A DNA stretch of 64,000 nt from CAYQQJ01 sp964419935 (GCA_964419935.1 CAYQQJ010000001.1:62001-126000); one strand, 5' to 3'; positions 18,256-28,241 are shown, counted from the first letter of the stretch. Notes: generated from the sequence alone by a model not told the origin. A program made the numbers and translations.

Positions 18256-19521
18256 ATGGAAATTATAAAGAGTATATTAGCCTCGCTCGAGGCCCATCCC
18301 ATGGCACTTGCATCTGTACAGCTTCTTGCGCTCGGTGTTCTGGTCTGGCTTGTCAATCTGCTCACGCGTTCTCTATTGATACGTGCAGTTTGCCGAAGTC
18401 TGCGAGGCGTGTTGGCCGAAGGTGACGTAACGCTGGGGCGGGGCATTCTAAACCGGCTCGCGAACCTGGCGCCTGCGCTGGTGGTGTTCTACGGCATTGG
18501 AATGGTTTCGGGGCTGCCCGCTGATGTCGTTCAAGTGGTTCGTGGGGTTGCCAGCGCACTGGTGGTGGTGACCATCGTATTGGCGTTTGCGAACCTGTTG
18601 AACCTGATAGGCGATCTGTACGAGAAGCGCAATCCGGACCGCGCCCGCGCCCAACCAATCAAAGGCTACCTGCAGGTTGTCAAGATCGTGGCCTACATGG
18701 TCGCCGCTATCTTGGTCATTGCTGCGCTTTTCAACCAGAACCCGCTATTGTTGCTCTCGGGCCTCGGCGCCATGACCGCGGTTCTGATGCTGGTATTCAA
18801 GGACACAATCCTGTCACTGGTTGCCAGCGTACAGCTATCCAGCAACGATATGCTGCGTGTTGGCGACTGGATCGCCATGCCGCAACTCAATGCTGACGGG
18901 TTTGTGATCGATATTTCGCTGCACACGGTGAAAGTGCAGAACTGGGACAAGACGATCACCACCATTCCCACATGGCGATTGATCAGTGATAGTTACATTA
19001 ACTGGCGCGGCATGTACGAGTCCGGCGGGCGACAAATCAGTCGGTCGATTCACTTGGACCAGACATCCGTGCGTTTTCTCAAGGACGAAGAGCGTCAAAG
19101 CCTGCGACGTTTTGCACTGCTCAATGAATACCTGGACTGCAAAAGCGCGGAGATTGAGGAATATAACCAGAAGCTACTTGAACAGGGCCGGGATCCTGTC
19201 AACGCCCGCAACATCACAAATATAGGCACTTTCCGAGCGTATGTTCAGAGCTACATTGAAGCTCATCCGGGTGTCAACCCGGCCATGTTTCGCCTCGTGC
19301 GCCAGTTACAGTCTGGGCCGACGGGGCTGCCGCTCCAAATCTATTGTTACACTGCAGACACGGGGTGGGCGGCATACGAAAGCGTGCAGGCGGATATTTT
19401 TGATCATCTCTATGCCATTCTGCCGGAGTTTGGACTGCGGGTATTTCAGCAGCCGAGCGGTGCAGATCTGACAGGTGTGGTAAGCGTACTTCAATCTGGT
19501 GCACCCAAAACAGAAATATAA
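18256..19521 (+). CDS. MscS-family mechanosensitive channel, YbdG type
   Basis: A 421-residue inner-membrane protein with about five membrane helices in residues 15-185 and an MscS-type pore and beta domain (LSGLGAMTAVLMLVFKDTIL, then NDMLRVGDWIAMP). Length and the long C-terminal region (GRQISRSIHLDQTSVRF; NIGTFRAYVQSYI; LPLQIYCYT) match E. coli YbdG (415 residues), the miniconductance channel that contributes to osmotic shock protection. Spacing of 96 bases from the HAAS gene makes co-transcription uncertain. Confidence 0.88.
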   Translation: MEIIKSILASLEAHPMALASVQLLALGVLVWLVNLLTRSLLIRAVCRSLRGVLAEGDVTLGRGILNRLANLAPALVVFYGIGMVSGLPADVVQVVRGVASALVVVTIVLAFANLLNLIGDLYEKRNPDRARAQPIKGYLQVVKIVAYMVAAILVIAALFNQNPLLLLSGLGAMTAVLMLVFKDTILSLVASVQLSSNDMLRVGDWIAMPQLNADGFVIDISLHTVKVQNWDKTITTIPTWRLISDSYINWRGMYESGGRQISRSIHLDQTSVRFLKDEERQSLRRFALLNEYLDCKSAEIEEYNQKLLEQGRDPVNARNITNIGTFRAYVQSYIEAHPGVNPAMFRLVRQLQSGPTGLPLQIYCYTADTGWAAYESVQADIFDHLYAILPEFGLRVFQQPSGADLTGVVSVLQSGAPKTEI

Positions 19522-19946
19522 AAACTCAATCAAGACAGGCCGCAAAATGGCCTTCAGCGAAACCCTCCACCTGGTTACCGATAAAACCTGGACCTCCAGG
19601 CACCCAAAGGCCAACCGCCGCGGCGGTTGATGCAGAGCAGGCTCACGGACCGGCCTGTGTCTGATCTGTTTCAAAATTGCGACTCTACAAGCCATTGATT
19701 TTTGGATAAATCTTCCCCTTTCTGATTATTGGTGTTGCTGAATGCCGACACTGCTAACCATGGTTCGCGCCATTCTTGACGGGCGATGACAGTAAGCGCC
19801 TGATACCAAAGGCTATTCCTTTTCTGGCATGCCGACTGCTTTATCCCCCCTCGCAATAGCGAACACCGGACGAAAGACATTATGTCTGATCGGTTAAGCG
19901 TTAAAACGTGGCACTGCCACATAATCAGCACCCATTGGAGGTATTT
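19522..19946. other. intergenic region, nothing recognised
   Basis: About 425 bases between the channel gene and the EF-hand gene. I see no gene, terminator or repeat that I can support. Confidence 0.4.
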
Positions 19947-20201
19947 ATGACACGCGCAACTCTTTTGCTTACGACCCTGCTGGCAGGACTTTCCATGAGC
20001 GTAGCTACCTTTGCAAATGAAGGTAAATCTTTCAGTGACATTGACAAGGACGGTGACCAAAACGTCAGCCAACAGGAGCTGCAGGATGCGGGCAAAACCA
20101 ATGTGAATGTCCAACAGCTGGACAAGGACAACGACGGTGTGCTCAGTGAAGAAGAGTACAAAAAGGCTAAAGAGCAAATGAAAAACCAGCGACAACAGTA
20201 G
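19947..20201 (+). CDS. small secreted EF-hand protein
   Basis: An 84-residue exported protein: signal peptide of about 23 residues (cleavage after TFA), then two EF-hand loops. The first has D-K-D-G-D-Q-N-V-S-Q-Q-E and the second D-K-D-N-D-G-V-L-S-E-E-E, both with acidic residues at the canonical 1/3/5/12 positions. It is probably a periplasmic or extracellular Ca-binding protein. TGGAGG directly upstream fixes the start at 19947; a longer frame from 19908 lacks this. Confidence 0.85.
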   Translation: MTRATLLLTTLLAGLSMSVATFANEGKSFSDIDKDGDQNVSQQELQDAGKTNVNVQQLDKDNDGVLSEEEYKKAKEQMKNQRQQ

Positions 20202-20230
20202 GCTTGTAGTCTTAGAAGCGCGGACGCGGT

Positions 20231-20276
20231 GCATCTCCTGCTGGCCCCTCAAACTGATGGGGTCCAGCGGAGGTGC
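20231..20276. terminator. long imperfect hairpin between convergent genes
   Basis: GCATCTCCTGCTGGCCCC (20231-20248) pairs, with about three mismatches, with GGGGTCCAGCGGAGGTGC (20259-20276). It lies between the 3' ends of the EF-hand gene and the NRPS-like gene. No T-tract follows, so a terminator role is only likely. Confidence 0.5.
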
Positions 20277-20280
20277 GCTG

Positions 20281-22917
20281 CTAAGCGTAAGCTACTGCAG
20301 ATGCAGGTTGAGCCGGCACCTCGGACTCCAGTAAAACACCGCTCACTATCGCCGCGGTTTGAGAACCTGATCGTCCTCGAACCAAATCCAGATGTTGTCC
20401 ATCAACGTAATGGATCTCCGGCGGATTGGCGAGAATACGCGACCAGCCATAATCTTCGGCAAGGTCCCTGTATGTCAGCAGCTCATTATTTCTCGCTTTG
20501 ATCAGCACTACGCGTCCTGCGTAATGGCGGCTGGACCGAAGGTACTCAGTAGTCAAGTCATCAAAACTCTTGTTGCGCAGGGCTTCGATACGGTTTAATC
20601 GTTGGCGCTTAGGTTGTTGGCTCTCCGTTAGCGTCTCGCGGTTTTTCTTTTCTCCTGCTGCGTTATTTTTGAAGCGTAGCTTGTTCATGGCGCGCCGGAA
20701 AGCTGACGAGATCAGTTTGGCGATATTCATCTGAACCGCGTGGGGAAGCACCGTGTCAATTAAAATCACCGTTGACACATCGTGCCCCTTTTGTTGCAGA
20801 ACGCGAGCTGTCTCTACCGCGAGCAATCCTCCAAATGAAAATCCAATCAACTGTATGGGCATGTCGAACTTCTGCTGAATAATGGCTTCGCTATAGCGTT
20901 CTGCTAAATTCTCAACCGCAATTTGAGGCTTGTCCCCGGCGATAGCTTCATTGAGAAGTTCGAACTCCATGGGTGCGTAGACGCCGAATGTTGGTTGGTC
21001 GCTCCCCAGTTCATTCGCCAGTTCCTGATAAAGGCTGACACCGCACAAGCAGTAAAGGGGTGGTTTCTCCCCTTGCGGTTGTAGCGGCACCACATTGTAG
21101 GGATTGCTGATTTTTTTGGTGGAAACGGAATCAACCAGTTCCTTCACCGTCGGGTTCTCCAGCATCTTCTCAAAAGGGAAACTGATACCGGTGGCTTTGC
21201 GCATCTCGAGAATAAGATCAATGGCCAGAATGGACTCGCCACCCGCGTCCGCGAACCTGTCCTCGACACCTATTGCCCCGTTGTCCAAAACTCGCCGCCA
21301 TACGAGAAGTATTGCTTTTTCGAGATCGGATTTTGGAAGAGTATCTGCTTTCGCAGTTGAGCCGAGCAGGTCTTTGTGGCTTTCGATTAACGCCCGGCGG
21401 TCAATCTTGCCGTTTGGCGTTAACGGAAACTGATCAACTGTGAAAAAGTGCTGGGGAACCATGTAACTTGGCAGCAGCTCCGAGGTATGAATGCGTAGAG
21501 CAGCGGTTTCTGCAGACCCGCTCGCCGTATAAAAGGCGACAAGACGTCGATCGCCACTGGCGGTACCGAGCAGAGCCACTATGGCCTGGTCAACGCAGGG
21601 GTGTTTGCTCAGAGCTGTTTCAATTTCGCCGGGCTCAACCCGATAGCCGCGCACCTTGATCTGGTTGTCGATCCGGCCCAAGTGTTCGATGTTGCCGTTT
21701 TCATCAAGCCGGGCAAGGTCACCGGTGCGATAAATGATGTCTTCCATATTTCCGGTGAAACTATTCCCGATAAACTTTTCAGCAGTCAGCTCTGGACGAT
21801 TTTGATAACCCTTGGCGACGCCGCGCCCACCGATGCACAACTCGCCAGCCTCCGGGGGTTCAGCGAGGCGGTTGTCCTCGGTCACAATATAAACCTGTGT
21901 ATTGTTTATCGGCTTGCCTACGGAAATCACGCCGTCGCTGCTGTCGATTCTGTGGCAGGTAGACCAGACAGTTGTTTCCGTAGGGCCGTACATATTCCAC
22001 AGTTCGCCGCAGCGTTGCAGAAGTGGCTCAACCAGTTCGGGCGGGAGTGCTTCGCCGCCTATCAATGCCTTGAACTCCGGGCTACCTTCCCAACCGGCGC
22101 GAATCAACATGCGCCAGGTTGAAGGTGTGGCTTGCATGGTGTTTATGGACAGCGCTCGCAGTGCATCGATGAGCTTGAAAGTGTCCTTCGCAATGGAGCG
22201 GGAGATCAGACAGATGCGGGCACCCACACAAAGGGGCAGGAAAAGTTCCGGCACATGCATATCGAAGCAGATGGTGGTAACCGCCAACATTCTATCTTGA
22301 GTGGTCAGGCCGGGTTTGCTGGCCATGCTCAGCAACAGGTTGACGACGCCGCGGTGGTAAACCTGCACACCCTTCGGCCGACCGGTGGAGCCTGATGTGT
22401 AAATAAGGTAAATGAGACTGTCAGGCGGTAACGGCAAGGACAGGTTCTCATCGGGGAATTGCGCAAGCGTGTCCCAATCGCGGTGGATATCGAAGTGCGG
22501 TATGGTCGCGGGTAGTAGCTGCTCATAATCCGCTTGTGTGAATAGATAAGCGGCGTTGGCATCCTCCGCCATATAGGCTAAACGTTCCGGCGGGAAGGTT
22601 GGATCCAGAGGCAAATAAGCCGCGCCAGCCTTGAGTATACCCAGCAGAATGGGCATCAGCTCGATTGAGCGATCAATGCATACTCCGACGGCCGCACCTT
22701 GCGGAACCTCGCGACTTTGCAAAAGTGCCGCCACGCGGTTCGACATCTCGTTGAGCGCGCTGTAACTCAGCGACTGTGCCCCACATTGCACGGCGATTGC
22801 ATTGGGGTATTGCTGCGCTGTGTTTTCGAACAGTTGGTGAACGAATAACGTACTCGCCGATTGCAGTTCATGTTCGGTATGTTGTGGCTTGGTGTGATGA
22901 CGAGGTGATGAAGTCAT
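20281..22917 (-). CDS. stand-alone NRPS-like enzyme: adenylation-thiolation-thioesterase
   Basis: An 878-residue protein with one A-T-TE module and no condensation domain. The adenylation domain (about 25-515) has A3 LIYTSGSTGRPKG (169-181), A4 FDMHVPELF (218-226), A5 NMYGPTETT, YRTGD and the A10 lysine in PNGKIDRR (K504). The carrier domain (about 530-600) has GGESI with the phosphopantetheine serine S562. The thioesterase (about 615-870) has GFSFGG (S694), an Asp in LIDTVLP (D721) and a His in DGQHLDL. Reading the binding pocket by eye gives a first Asp (D219), so an alpha-amino acid is possible, but the substrate is not predictable. The enzyme could activate and release or dimerise a single monomer. 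No phosphopantetheinyl transferase gene is adjacent. Confidence 0.9.
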   Translation of the reverse strand: MTSSPRHHTKPQHTEHELQSASTLFVHQLFENTAQQYPNAIAVQCGAQSLSYSALNEMSNRVAALLQSREVPQGAAVGVCIDRSIELMPILLGILKAGAAYLPLDPTFPPERLAYMAEDANAAYLFTQADYEQLLPATIPHFDIHRDWDTLAQFPDENLSLPLPPDSLIYLIYTSGSTGRPKGVQVYHRGVVNLLLSMASKPGLTTQDRMLAVTTICFDMHVPELFLPLCVGARICLISRSIAKDTFKLIDALRALSINTMQATPSTWRMLIRAGWEGSPEFKALIGGEALPPELVEPLLQRCGELWNMYGPTETTVWSTCHRIDSSDGVISVGKPINNTQVYIVTEDNRLAEPPEAGELCIGGRGVAKGYQNRPELTAEKFIGNSFTGNMEDIIYRTGDLARLDENGNIEHLGRIDNQIKVRGYRVEPGEIETALSKHPCVDQAIVALLGTASGDRRLVAFYTASGSAETAALRIHTSELLPSYMVPQHFFTVDQFPLTPNGKIDRRALIESHKDLLGSTAKADTLPKSDLEKAILLVWRRVLDNGAIGVEDRFADAGGESILAIDLILEMRKATGISFPFEKMLENPTVKELVDSVSTKKISNPYNVVPLQPQGEKPPLYCLCGVSLYQELANELGSDQPTFGVYAPMEFELLNEAIAGDKPQIAVENLAERYSEAIIQQKFDMPIQLIGFSFGGLLAVETARVLQQKGHDVSTVILIDTVLPHAVQMNIAKLISSAFRRAMNKLRFKNNAAGEKKNRETLTESQQPKRQRLNRIEALRNKSFDDLTTEYLRSSRHYAGRVVLIKARNNELLTYRDLAEDYGWSRILANPPEIHYVDGQHLDLVRGRSGSQTAAIVSGVLLESEVPAQPASAVAYA

Positions 22918-23485
22918 AGTTTAAGGAACCTAATGCGGTATGTGAGGCCTCAGCCGACATCAGCTGAATTCTGGCGACCTAGGGTTTCCCGACAGGGTTG
23001 GTTTTTGCGTCTATATCCTTTATAGGGTGTAAGAATTTCAATCACTGCGTCATCTGGTTCGTATAAAAATCTGGTGCGCCTATCGAATGCTGCGCATGCA
23101 ACGGGGCGGCGTGCTCCATGTGTGTGGTAGCACGTAACCAGGGTGGACAGCAGGGGACTTAGGTAAAAATGAGTAACGCGGACATGCCCTGTCGGTTCTG
23201 ATTGTCTGAGAACGGTTGGCGCTACTCTAGCCTCCTAAGCAAGCGTCATACCAATTTCACATGATTCCCTCTAGCCACCTTTAGCACAAGCACCCAATCG
23301 GTTGGGTCGCGCATCCGGCAGCGCCGTGTGTTTGAAACGATGAGTTTGTTGTTGTGATAATTCGAGAATACTTCGTATACTCAAGCAGTTGGGATTGGCC
23401 TTGGCAGTTGCCTGTTATAATGGATTGTGATGCCCGAGGTATCCTGAGGAAAGCAGCGCCAAGCAAAAAATAAGAGGAGTTAAAA
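22918..23485. other. intergenic region upstream of the NRPS-like gene
   Basis: About 570 bases between the leftward NRPS-like gene and the rightward GFA gene. It must contain both promoters. No gene or clear operator was found. Confidence 0.4.
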
Positions 23486-23833
23486 ATGAGTCATACAGGA
23501 AGCTGCCATTGCGGCAAAATTTCATTTGAGGTGGACGGGGGTTTTGAGAAAGTTGTCGAGTGCAATTGCTCCCATTGCAGCCGCAAGGGATACCTGCTTT
23601 GGTTCGTGCCTCGCCATCAGCTGAAACTTAAATCTGACGAAGCAGAACTTGCCACCTACACCTTTAACCGGCACGCGATTAAACACCACTTTTGTCCCAC
23701 CTGTGGCTGTGCTCCTTTTGGGTTTGGCACCTCTCCAGACGGCATGGAAACCGCCGCAGTCAACATTCGTTGCCTTGATGATGTCGAGTTAACCGAAGTT
23801 GTCAGAGAGCCGGTTGACGGACGTTCTTTCTAG
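23486..23833 (+). CDS. GFA/CENP-V domain protein
   Basis: A 115-residue member of the glutathione-dependent formaldehyde-activating (GFA) domain family. Its zinc-binding cysteines lie in SCHCGKISFEV, ECNCSHCSRKG and FCPTCGCAPFG. GFA proteins bind zinc and may bind glutathione, but most are functionally untested. AGGAG lies before the ATG. It is followed 12 bases later by the LysE-type gene, so an operon is likely. Confidence 0.88.
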   Translation: MSHTGSCHCGKISFEVDGGFEKVVECNCSHCSRKGYLLWFVPRHQLKLKSDEAELATYTFNRHAIKHHFCPTCGCAPFGFGTSPDGMETAAVNIRCLDDVELTEVVREPVDGRSF

Positions 23834-23845
23834 AGTTCGCATTAT

Positions 23846-24460
23846 ATGAGCCTAGCCGACGCGCTTACTTTAACTGCAATAATAATCGTACTTGCGGCAG
23901 TCCCGAGTGCAAGTACGGTACTGGTTGTAACGCGGTCTGCCGCTGCGGGGTTATCCAACGGCATTGCAGTTGCGGCGGGTATAGTGTCTGGAGACCTGGT
24001 GTTCGCGCTGCTCGCTTTAGCGGGAATGACAGCATTGACAGACGTTTTGCAAAATCTTTTCGTGGTTCTACGTTACGCTGGTGGGGTTTATCTCGTTTGG
24101 TTAGGCTTCACATTACTCACCAGGGAGAGGGCAGAAGCACAGCTGTCAAATCGCAATGAACTCGGTTGTTCTTCGGATTTTTTGGCAGGCTTGTTGTTAA
24201 CGCTGGGCGACGTCAAAGCGATATTTTTTTATGCGAGTCTTTTTCCCGGTTTTGTGAATCTGTCCTCTCCCGGTACCGCGGATGTTATCGCCGTCGTCGG
24301 CGTGACTTTGCTCGCTGTCGGTGGCGTGAAGGTGCTCTATGCTTGTGGCGCGGCGCGCATCGTGGCCATTAGCGGAGGATTGGCTTGGGCAAGACCGGTC
24401 AAACCTCTGGCGGCCTGCGTGTTGGTAACAACGGGAGTTTATCTGGTGGTGAAAGTCTAG
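23846..24460 (+). CDS. LysE-family exporter
   Basis: A 204-residue membrane protein of the LysE/RhtB family with about six hydrophobic helices. It has the typical opening helix and VPSASTVLVVTRSAAAGLSNGIAVAAG start, the GGVYLVWLG motif and a FLAGLLLTLGDVKAIFFYASLFPGF segment. It would export amino acids or related small molecules; the substrate is unknown. Confidence 0.85.
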   Translation: MSLADALTLTAIIIVLAAVPSASTVLVVTRSAAAGLSNGIAVAAGIVSGDLVFALLALAGMTALTDVLQNLFVVLRYAGGVYLVWLGFTLLTRERAEAQLSNRNELGCSSDFLAGLLLTLGDVKAIFFYASLFPGFVNLSSPGTADVIAVVGVTLLAVGGVKVLYACGAARIVAISGGLAWARPVKPLAACVLVTTGVYLVVKV

Positions 24461-24950
24461 GGTCCAGAATCTGCCTCTCAACCTGTGTTGTTACTTGAAG
24501 ATGCTTCGTATAACCAGACGCAGAGCTTGATTGCCTGGGCGAACTCCGGATAATGTACTCAAAACCGGCCACAACTTCGCCGAGGTGATTACGGTCGACG
24601 GCGTTGTCACCTTTGGTCCAATCTCCGTAACAGAGGACTCGCTAGCGTCTCTTAGTTCAGGTAATTATAGCAAGGCGTGGGCGACCGCATAGTGAATGCC
24701 CCGCTCCTGCCTGCGTGTGCTTCGCCGATCCAACTCCTGCTTCAACTTCCAATCCTGCTCCCAATCCCCATCCTGCTTCCAATCCCGGGTTCTTTAGCTC
24801 CGGCCAGTATTCGTCAACTCGACGTTCGGCTGCCGTCGATATGTCTCGTGGCGCAGAAATCATCGTAATGGAGTCAAAATCGTTATTAAAGATAGTCATT
24901 TTTATGTCGATAATAAATATCCCGATGCCCGCTGTTTGAGACGAAGGACG
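24461..24950. other. intergenic region with coding-like relic and P/N/A-rich repeats
   Basis: About 490 bases. The segment near 24535-24690 reads in one frame as TGHNFAEVITVDGVVTFG and onward to a stop, but has no start or upstream continuation. A CCAATCCTGCTT-like near-tandem repeat spans about 24730-24785 and would read as a Pro/Asn/Ala-rich linker. This may be a decayed gene. Confidence 0.35.
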
Positions 24951-26561
24951 ATGCTCCGCTTTACCATCTCCCAAAAACTTTTCCTGCTCGCCAGTATCAC
25001 GCTTGTGGCGTTTGTTATTAGCCAGGGCTACTCCCTGCTCGTGGAGCGGGGGAATACCGTTCGCCTGCAGGACATGGATCAACGGCTATATCCCACCCTT
25101 GAACTGACCGCTGCCAACCTGAGCAGCTTGCTGTTGATGGAGCAGCAAATAAGCAACGCAGTGACCACCGGGGATGATCAGGCGCTGGACGCGACAGAGA
25201 AGCATTACCAGCGCATTCGCTCCAATCTTGAAGCCCTCTCCGGTCACAGTGACCGCGCGTCGGGTAGGAGCGCGCAGATTGACCGACAGCTGCAGGATTG
25301 GTATGGCGCGGCGCGTCGGATCGCGGGAGCCTTCCTCAGCGGCAATGTTGACTTTAGCCGGATCAGCGCAGATGCCAAGGCAAACGCCGAAAGGCTGCAG
25401 GCGTTGCGGGCGTCCCTGGAGGCAATGAAATCCGAGACTGAGACGGCCCTCACCGAAGCCATTCGCGCGACGATGACCGATTCCCAGCGGGCCAACCGCA
25501 CAACCCTGTTGATTGCAATATTGGCGATGATCTGTCTGGTGATTGTGAGCACCATCATCGGCCGCTCCATCACCGCCAGCCTTTTGCAAGTGTCCCGCTC
25601 ACTGAAGATTATGGCCTCGGGCAAGGGCGACCTGACCACGCGAATCGATTACGCCGGTCATGATGAGATCAGAGAGCTGGTTGACAGCTTCAATGAATTC
25701 ATCGACAAGCTGCACCTGTCATTTGCTGATGTATCGCGTGACGTCACCAGCCTGAATGAAGTGGCCACGCGCCTGACTCAGGCCAGTGGCAGTAACCTGC
25801 AACAAATCAGCACACAGGCCGACGCAATCAACTTCACCCGCGACCTGCTTGAGGAACTTGTCTCCAGCGTTAGAGAAGTTGCCCAACACGCCACAGACGC
25901 ATCTGACCAGGCCAAGGCGGCCCGAGACGCCGCTGCCGCCGGGTACGCCGGTTCGCTTGAAAATGCACAGACAATAAACGCCTTGGCTGATGAGGTGAAA
26001 AGCGCCGCTGAAATTGTGCAGCGTTTCGAAGGCTTCTCGAGCGACGTCGGCAGTCTGTTGAACACCATTCAAACCGTTGCTGAACAAACCAATTTGCTGG
26101 CATTGAACGCGGCGATTGAGGCCGCGCGCGCCGGTGAACATGGCCGCGGCTTTGCTGTAGTTGCCGATGAAGTTCGCGGCCTTGCAGTTCGCACACGCCA
26201 GGCGACAGAAGAGATTCACAGCGTGATTGAGGAATTGCGCCAGGTTTCCGGCAATGCCGTGGGCGCCATGCAAAGCAGCGTTACGCGTGCCAGTACAGGT
26301 GTACAAGCCACACTCGCATCGGGCGAAACACTGAATACCATTCTGTCCAACGTGGAAAACATCAGCAATCTCAACATACAGATTGCTGCTGCAACCCATC
26401 AGCAAACCCAAACCTTCGCCGTTGTTTCTGAACGTGTATCGGGTATCGATAACAACACGGCGGAAGTTATCAAGAGCACCCATGAGCTCGACGGTGTCAG
26501 CCGGGATATTGACCGGATCAGCCAGGGTTTGCACCGCATTTCCAGCCAATTCCGCGTGTAG
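24951..26561 (+). CDS. methyl-accepting chemotaxis protein
   Basis: A 536-residue chemoreceptor: membrane helix (about 8-28), a periplasmic helical sensor of about 150 residues, a second helix (about 185-208), a HAMP domain (about 210-262, MASGKGDLTTRIDYAG) and an MCP signalling domain with the conserved hairpin tip QTNLLALNAAIEAARAGEHG. AAGGA before the ATG at 24951 supports this start over an upstream TTG. It heads a row MCP-porin-PstS-like with short spacers, which suggests that it senses a small solute entering through that porin. Confidence 0.9.
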   Translation: MLRFTISQKLFLLASITLVAFVISQGYSLLVERGNTVRLQDMDQRLYPTLELTAANLSSLLLMEQQISNAVTTGDDQALDATEKHYQRIRSNLEALSGHSDRASGRSAQIDRQLQDWYGAARRIAGAFLSGNVDFSRISADAKANAERLQALRASLEAMKSETETALTEAIRATMTDSQRANRTTLLIAILAMICLVIVSTIIGRSITASLLQVSRSLKIMASGKGDLTTRIDYAGHDEIRELVDSFNEFIDKLHLSFADVSRDVTSLNEVATRLTQASGSNLQQISTQADAINFTRDLLEELVSSVREVAQHATDASDQAKAARDAAAAGYAGSLENAQTINALADEVKSAAEIVQRFEGFSSDVGSLLNTIQTVAEQTNLLALNAAIEAARAGEHGRGFAVVADEVRGLAVRTRQATEEIHSVIEELRQVSGNAVGAMQSSVTRASTGVQATLASGETLNTILSNVENISNLNIQIAAATHQQTQTFAVVSERVSGIDNNTAEVIKSTHELDGVSRDIDRISQGLHRISSQFRV

Positions 26562-26616
26562 CGATCTGATCGCGAGGAATTGGTTGAAATATCTGTCCTA
26601 TCAATCGGAGAAGTAA

Positions 26617-27801
26617 ATGAAGACCCCCCACACCTTTCTGGGCGCTGTTGTTGCGTCTGTCGCGTTGAGCACGGGAGCCGTTGCGCAAACTGACAATGAT
26701 CGTCTGGACCAACTCGAACAACAGGTGAGCAGCCTTCAGCAGCAACTGACGAAGCCCGATGAACAAAAAATACGGTTCAACGGTTTTTTCAGTGCAGGCG
26801 TCACCTTTGCTGACAACGATGCTGATTATGCTGGCGCTGTTGAGGAAACCAACGTAAACGCGCTCAGTTTATTCGGCCTGCAAGGCGCGTTCAGTCTGGA
26901 CGCGGACACCGACGTGGTGATGCAACTTGTCGCGCGCGGTGCGGACGAGTGGGAGCCCACTATGGAGTGGGCGTATATCAGCCATAAAGTCACCAATAAC
27001 TTTACCGCTCGCGCCGGTAAGTTGCGTATGCCACTCTACATGTATTCGGATTCTCTGGACGTTGGCTACGCCCAGCCTTGGGCGCGTCCACCCTTTGAGG
27101 TTTACGGCGAAATTCCGCTGTTCAACCACACCGGTGTCGACGCCATTTACGAGTGGCAATTGGATAACTCGAGCATTACCACCCAGGCGTTTTATGGTCA
27201 CTCGAAGGAAAAAGATCTCGATCTGCGCAACATACGCGGTGCTGAAGTCGTATGGTCAGACTTCGTCTGGAAGCTGCGCGCCAACTATGGTGCAGCGGAC
27301 GTTCTTGCCGGTGCAACGTCATCCGCCGCAGAATTCTATGGACTTGGCTTCAGCTACAATGACGGAACCTGGCAGCTTGTCTCCGAGCTGACACAAACCA
27401 AAGCGGAGTCTGTTTTGCCGGACGTGAGATCCGCCTACGTAACACTGGCAAGACGTTTTTCCAGTATCACGCCCTACGTGACTCTCTCACAGGTTGAATC
27501 GACCGACGATGATCTGCGTCTTCTGTCACGCACGGATGCCTTTGCCGCCTTTGCAACACCCGGAAGCCCCTTCTTCGGCGACCAGAATATTTTTGTTGCG
27601 AGCGAAATGACCAATGAAAAGCGCGATGCCGTAAGTCTGGGCCTGCGATGGGACGCAATACGCAATGTGGCGGTGAAATTCGACGTAACCTTTACGGACA
27701 GTTTTGGCGATACCGGTGGTGGCTTACCTGGCAACAACGCACCGATGGTTGTTTACGATGATACGACGGTTTACACCGTTAAAATTGACAGCGCCTTTTA
27801 A
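26617..27801 (+). CDS. outer-membrane porin-like protein
   Basis: A 394-residue exported protein: signal peptide (cleavage after AVAQ near residue 24), a short coiled-coil segment (DRLDQLEQQVSSLQQQL), then a beta-strand-rich barrel ending in an aromatic residue (KIDSAF). It resembles the porin-like proteins placed beside PstS-like genes. Substrate unknown. The gene lies 55 bases after the chemoreceptor and 11 before the next gene. Confidence 0.8.
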   Translation: MKTPHTFLGAVVASVALSTGAVAQTDNDRLDQLEQQVSSLQQQLTKPDEQKIRFNGFFSAGVTFADNDADYAGAVEETNVNALSLFGLQGAFSLDADTDVVMQLVARGADEWEPTMEWAYISHKVTNNFTARAGKLRMPLYMYSDSLDVGYAQPWARPPFEVYGEIPLFNHTGVDAIYEWQLDNSSITTQAFYGHSKEKDLDLRNIRGAEVVWSDFVWKLRANYGAADVLAGATSSAAEFYGLGFSYNDGTWQLVSELTQTKAESVLPDVRSAYVTLARRFSSITPYVTLSQVESTDDDLRLLSRTDAFAAFATPGSPFFGDQNIFVASEMTNEKRDAVSLGLRWDAIRNVAVKFDVTFTDSFGDTGGGLPGNNAPMVVYDDTTVYTVKIDSAF

Positions 27802-27812
27802 GGGAGACCGCC

Positions 27813-28241
27813 ATGACATTAATTCGCAGTTTTTTACTGATCGTTTGTTTTTCGTCTAGTCTCTTGTTTTCCGCTTTATCCATGGCGGACGTGGTGGTCA
27901 TCGGGCACCCGGCCGGACCGGACAGCTTGACGACTAATCAGGTACGCGACCTGTTTATCGGGCGCTCGCAGCAACTGCCAACCGGCGCCAGCGCGGTGCC
28001 ACTGGACCTGGCCCAGGGTCATGCGCTGCGCGAAGAGTTCCACTCCAAAGTGACCGGCAGAACCCAGGCGCAGCTGAACGCGTTCTGGTCCCAGCAGGTA
28101 TTCACCGGTAAAGGCAACCCGCCGCGCACGCTGGACTCTACCGCAGCGGTAAAGGCATCAGTGGCTAGCACACCCGGCGCTGTGGGTTACATCTCCGCAA
28201 CGGAAGTCGATAGCAGCGTGAAGGTGATACTCACACCTTAA
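27813..28241 (+). CDS. short PstS-like phosphate-binding-type protein
   Basis: A 142-residue exported protein: signal peptide (cleavage after SMA), then VVVIGHP, TTNQVRDLFIGRSQQLPTG, FWSQQVFTGKGNPPRTLDS and VASTPGAVGYISATEV, all hallmarks of the PBP-like fold with the PstS-type ligand-binding loop. It is shorter than PstS (about 320), so it may be a ligand sensor or a minimal binding protein rather than part of an ABC importer. No pst permease genes are nearby. Confidence 0.8.
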   Translation: MTLIRSFLLIVCFSSSLLFSALSMADVVVIGHPAGPDSLTTNQVRDLFIGRSQQLPTGASAVPLDLAQGHALREEFHSKVTGRTQAQLNAFWSQQVFTGKGNPPRTLDSTAAVKASVASTPGAVGYISATEVDSSVKVILTP

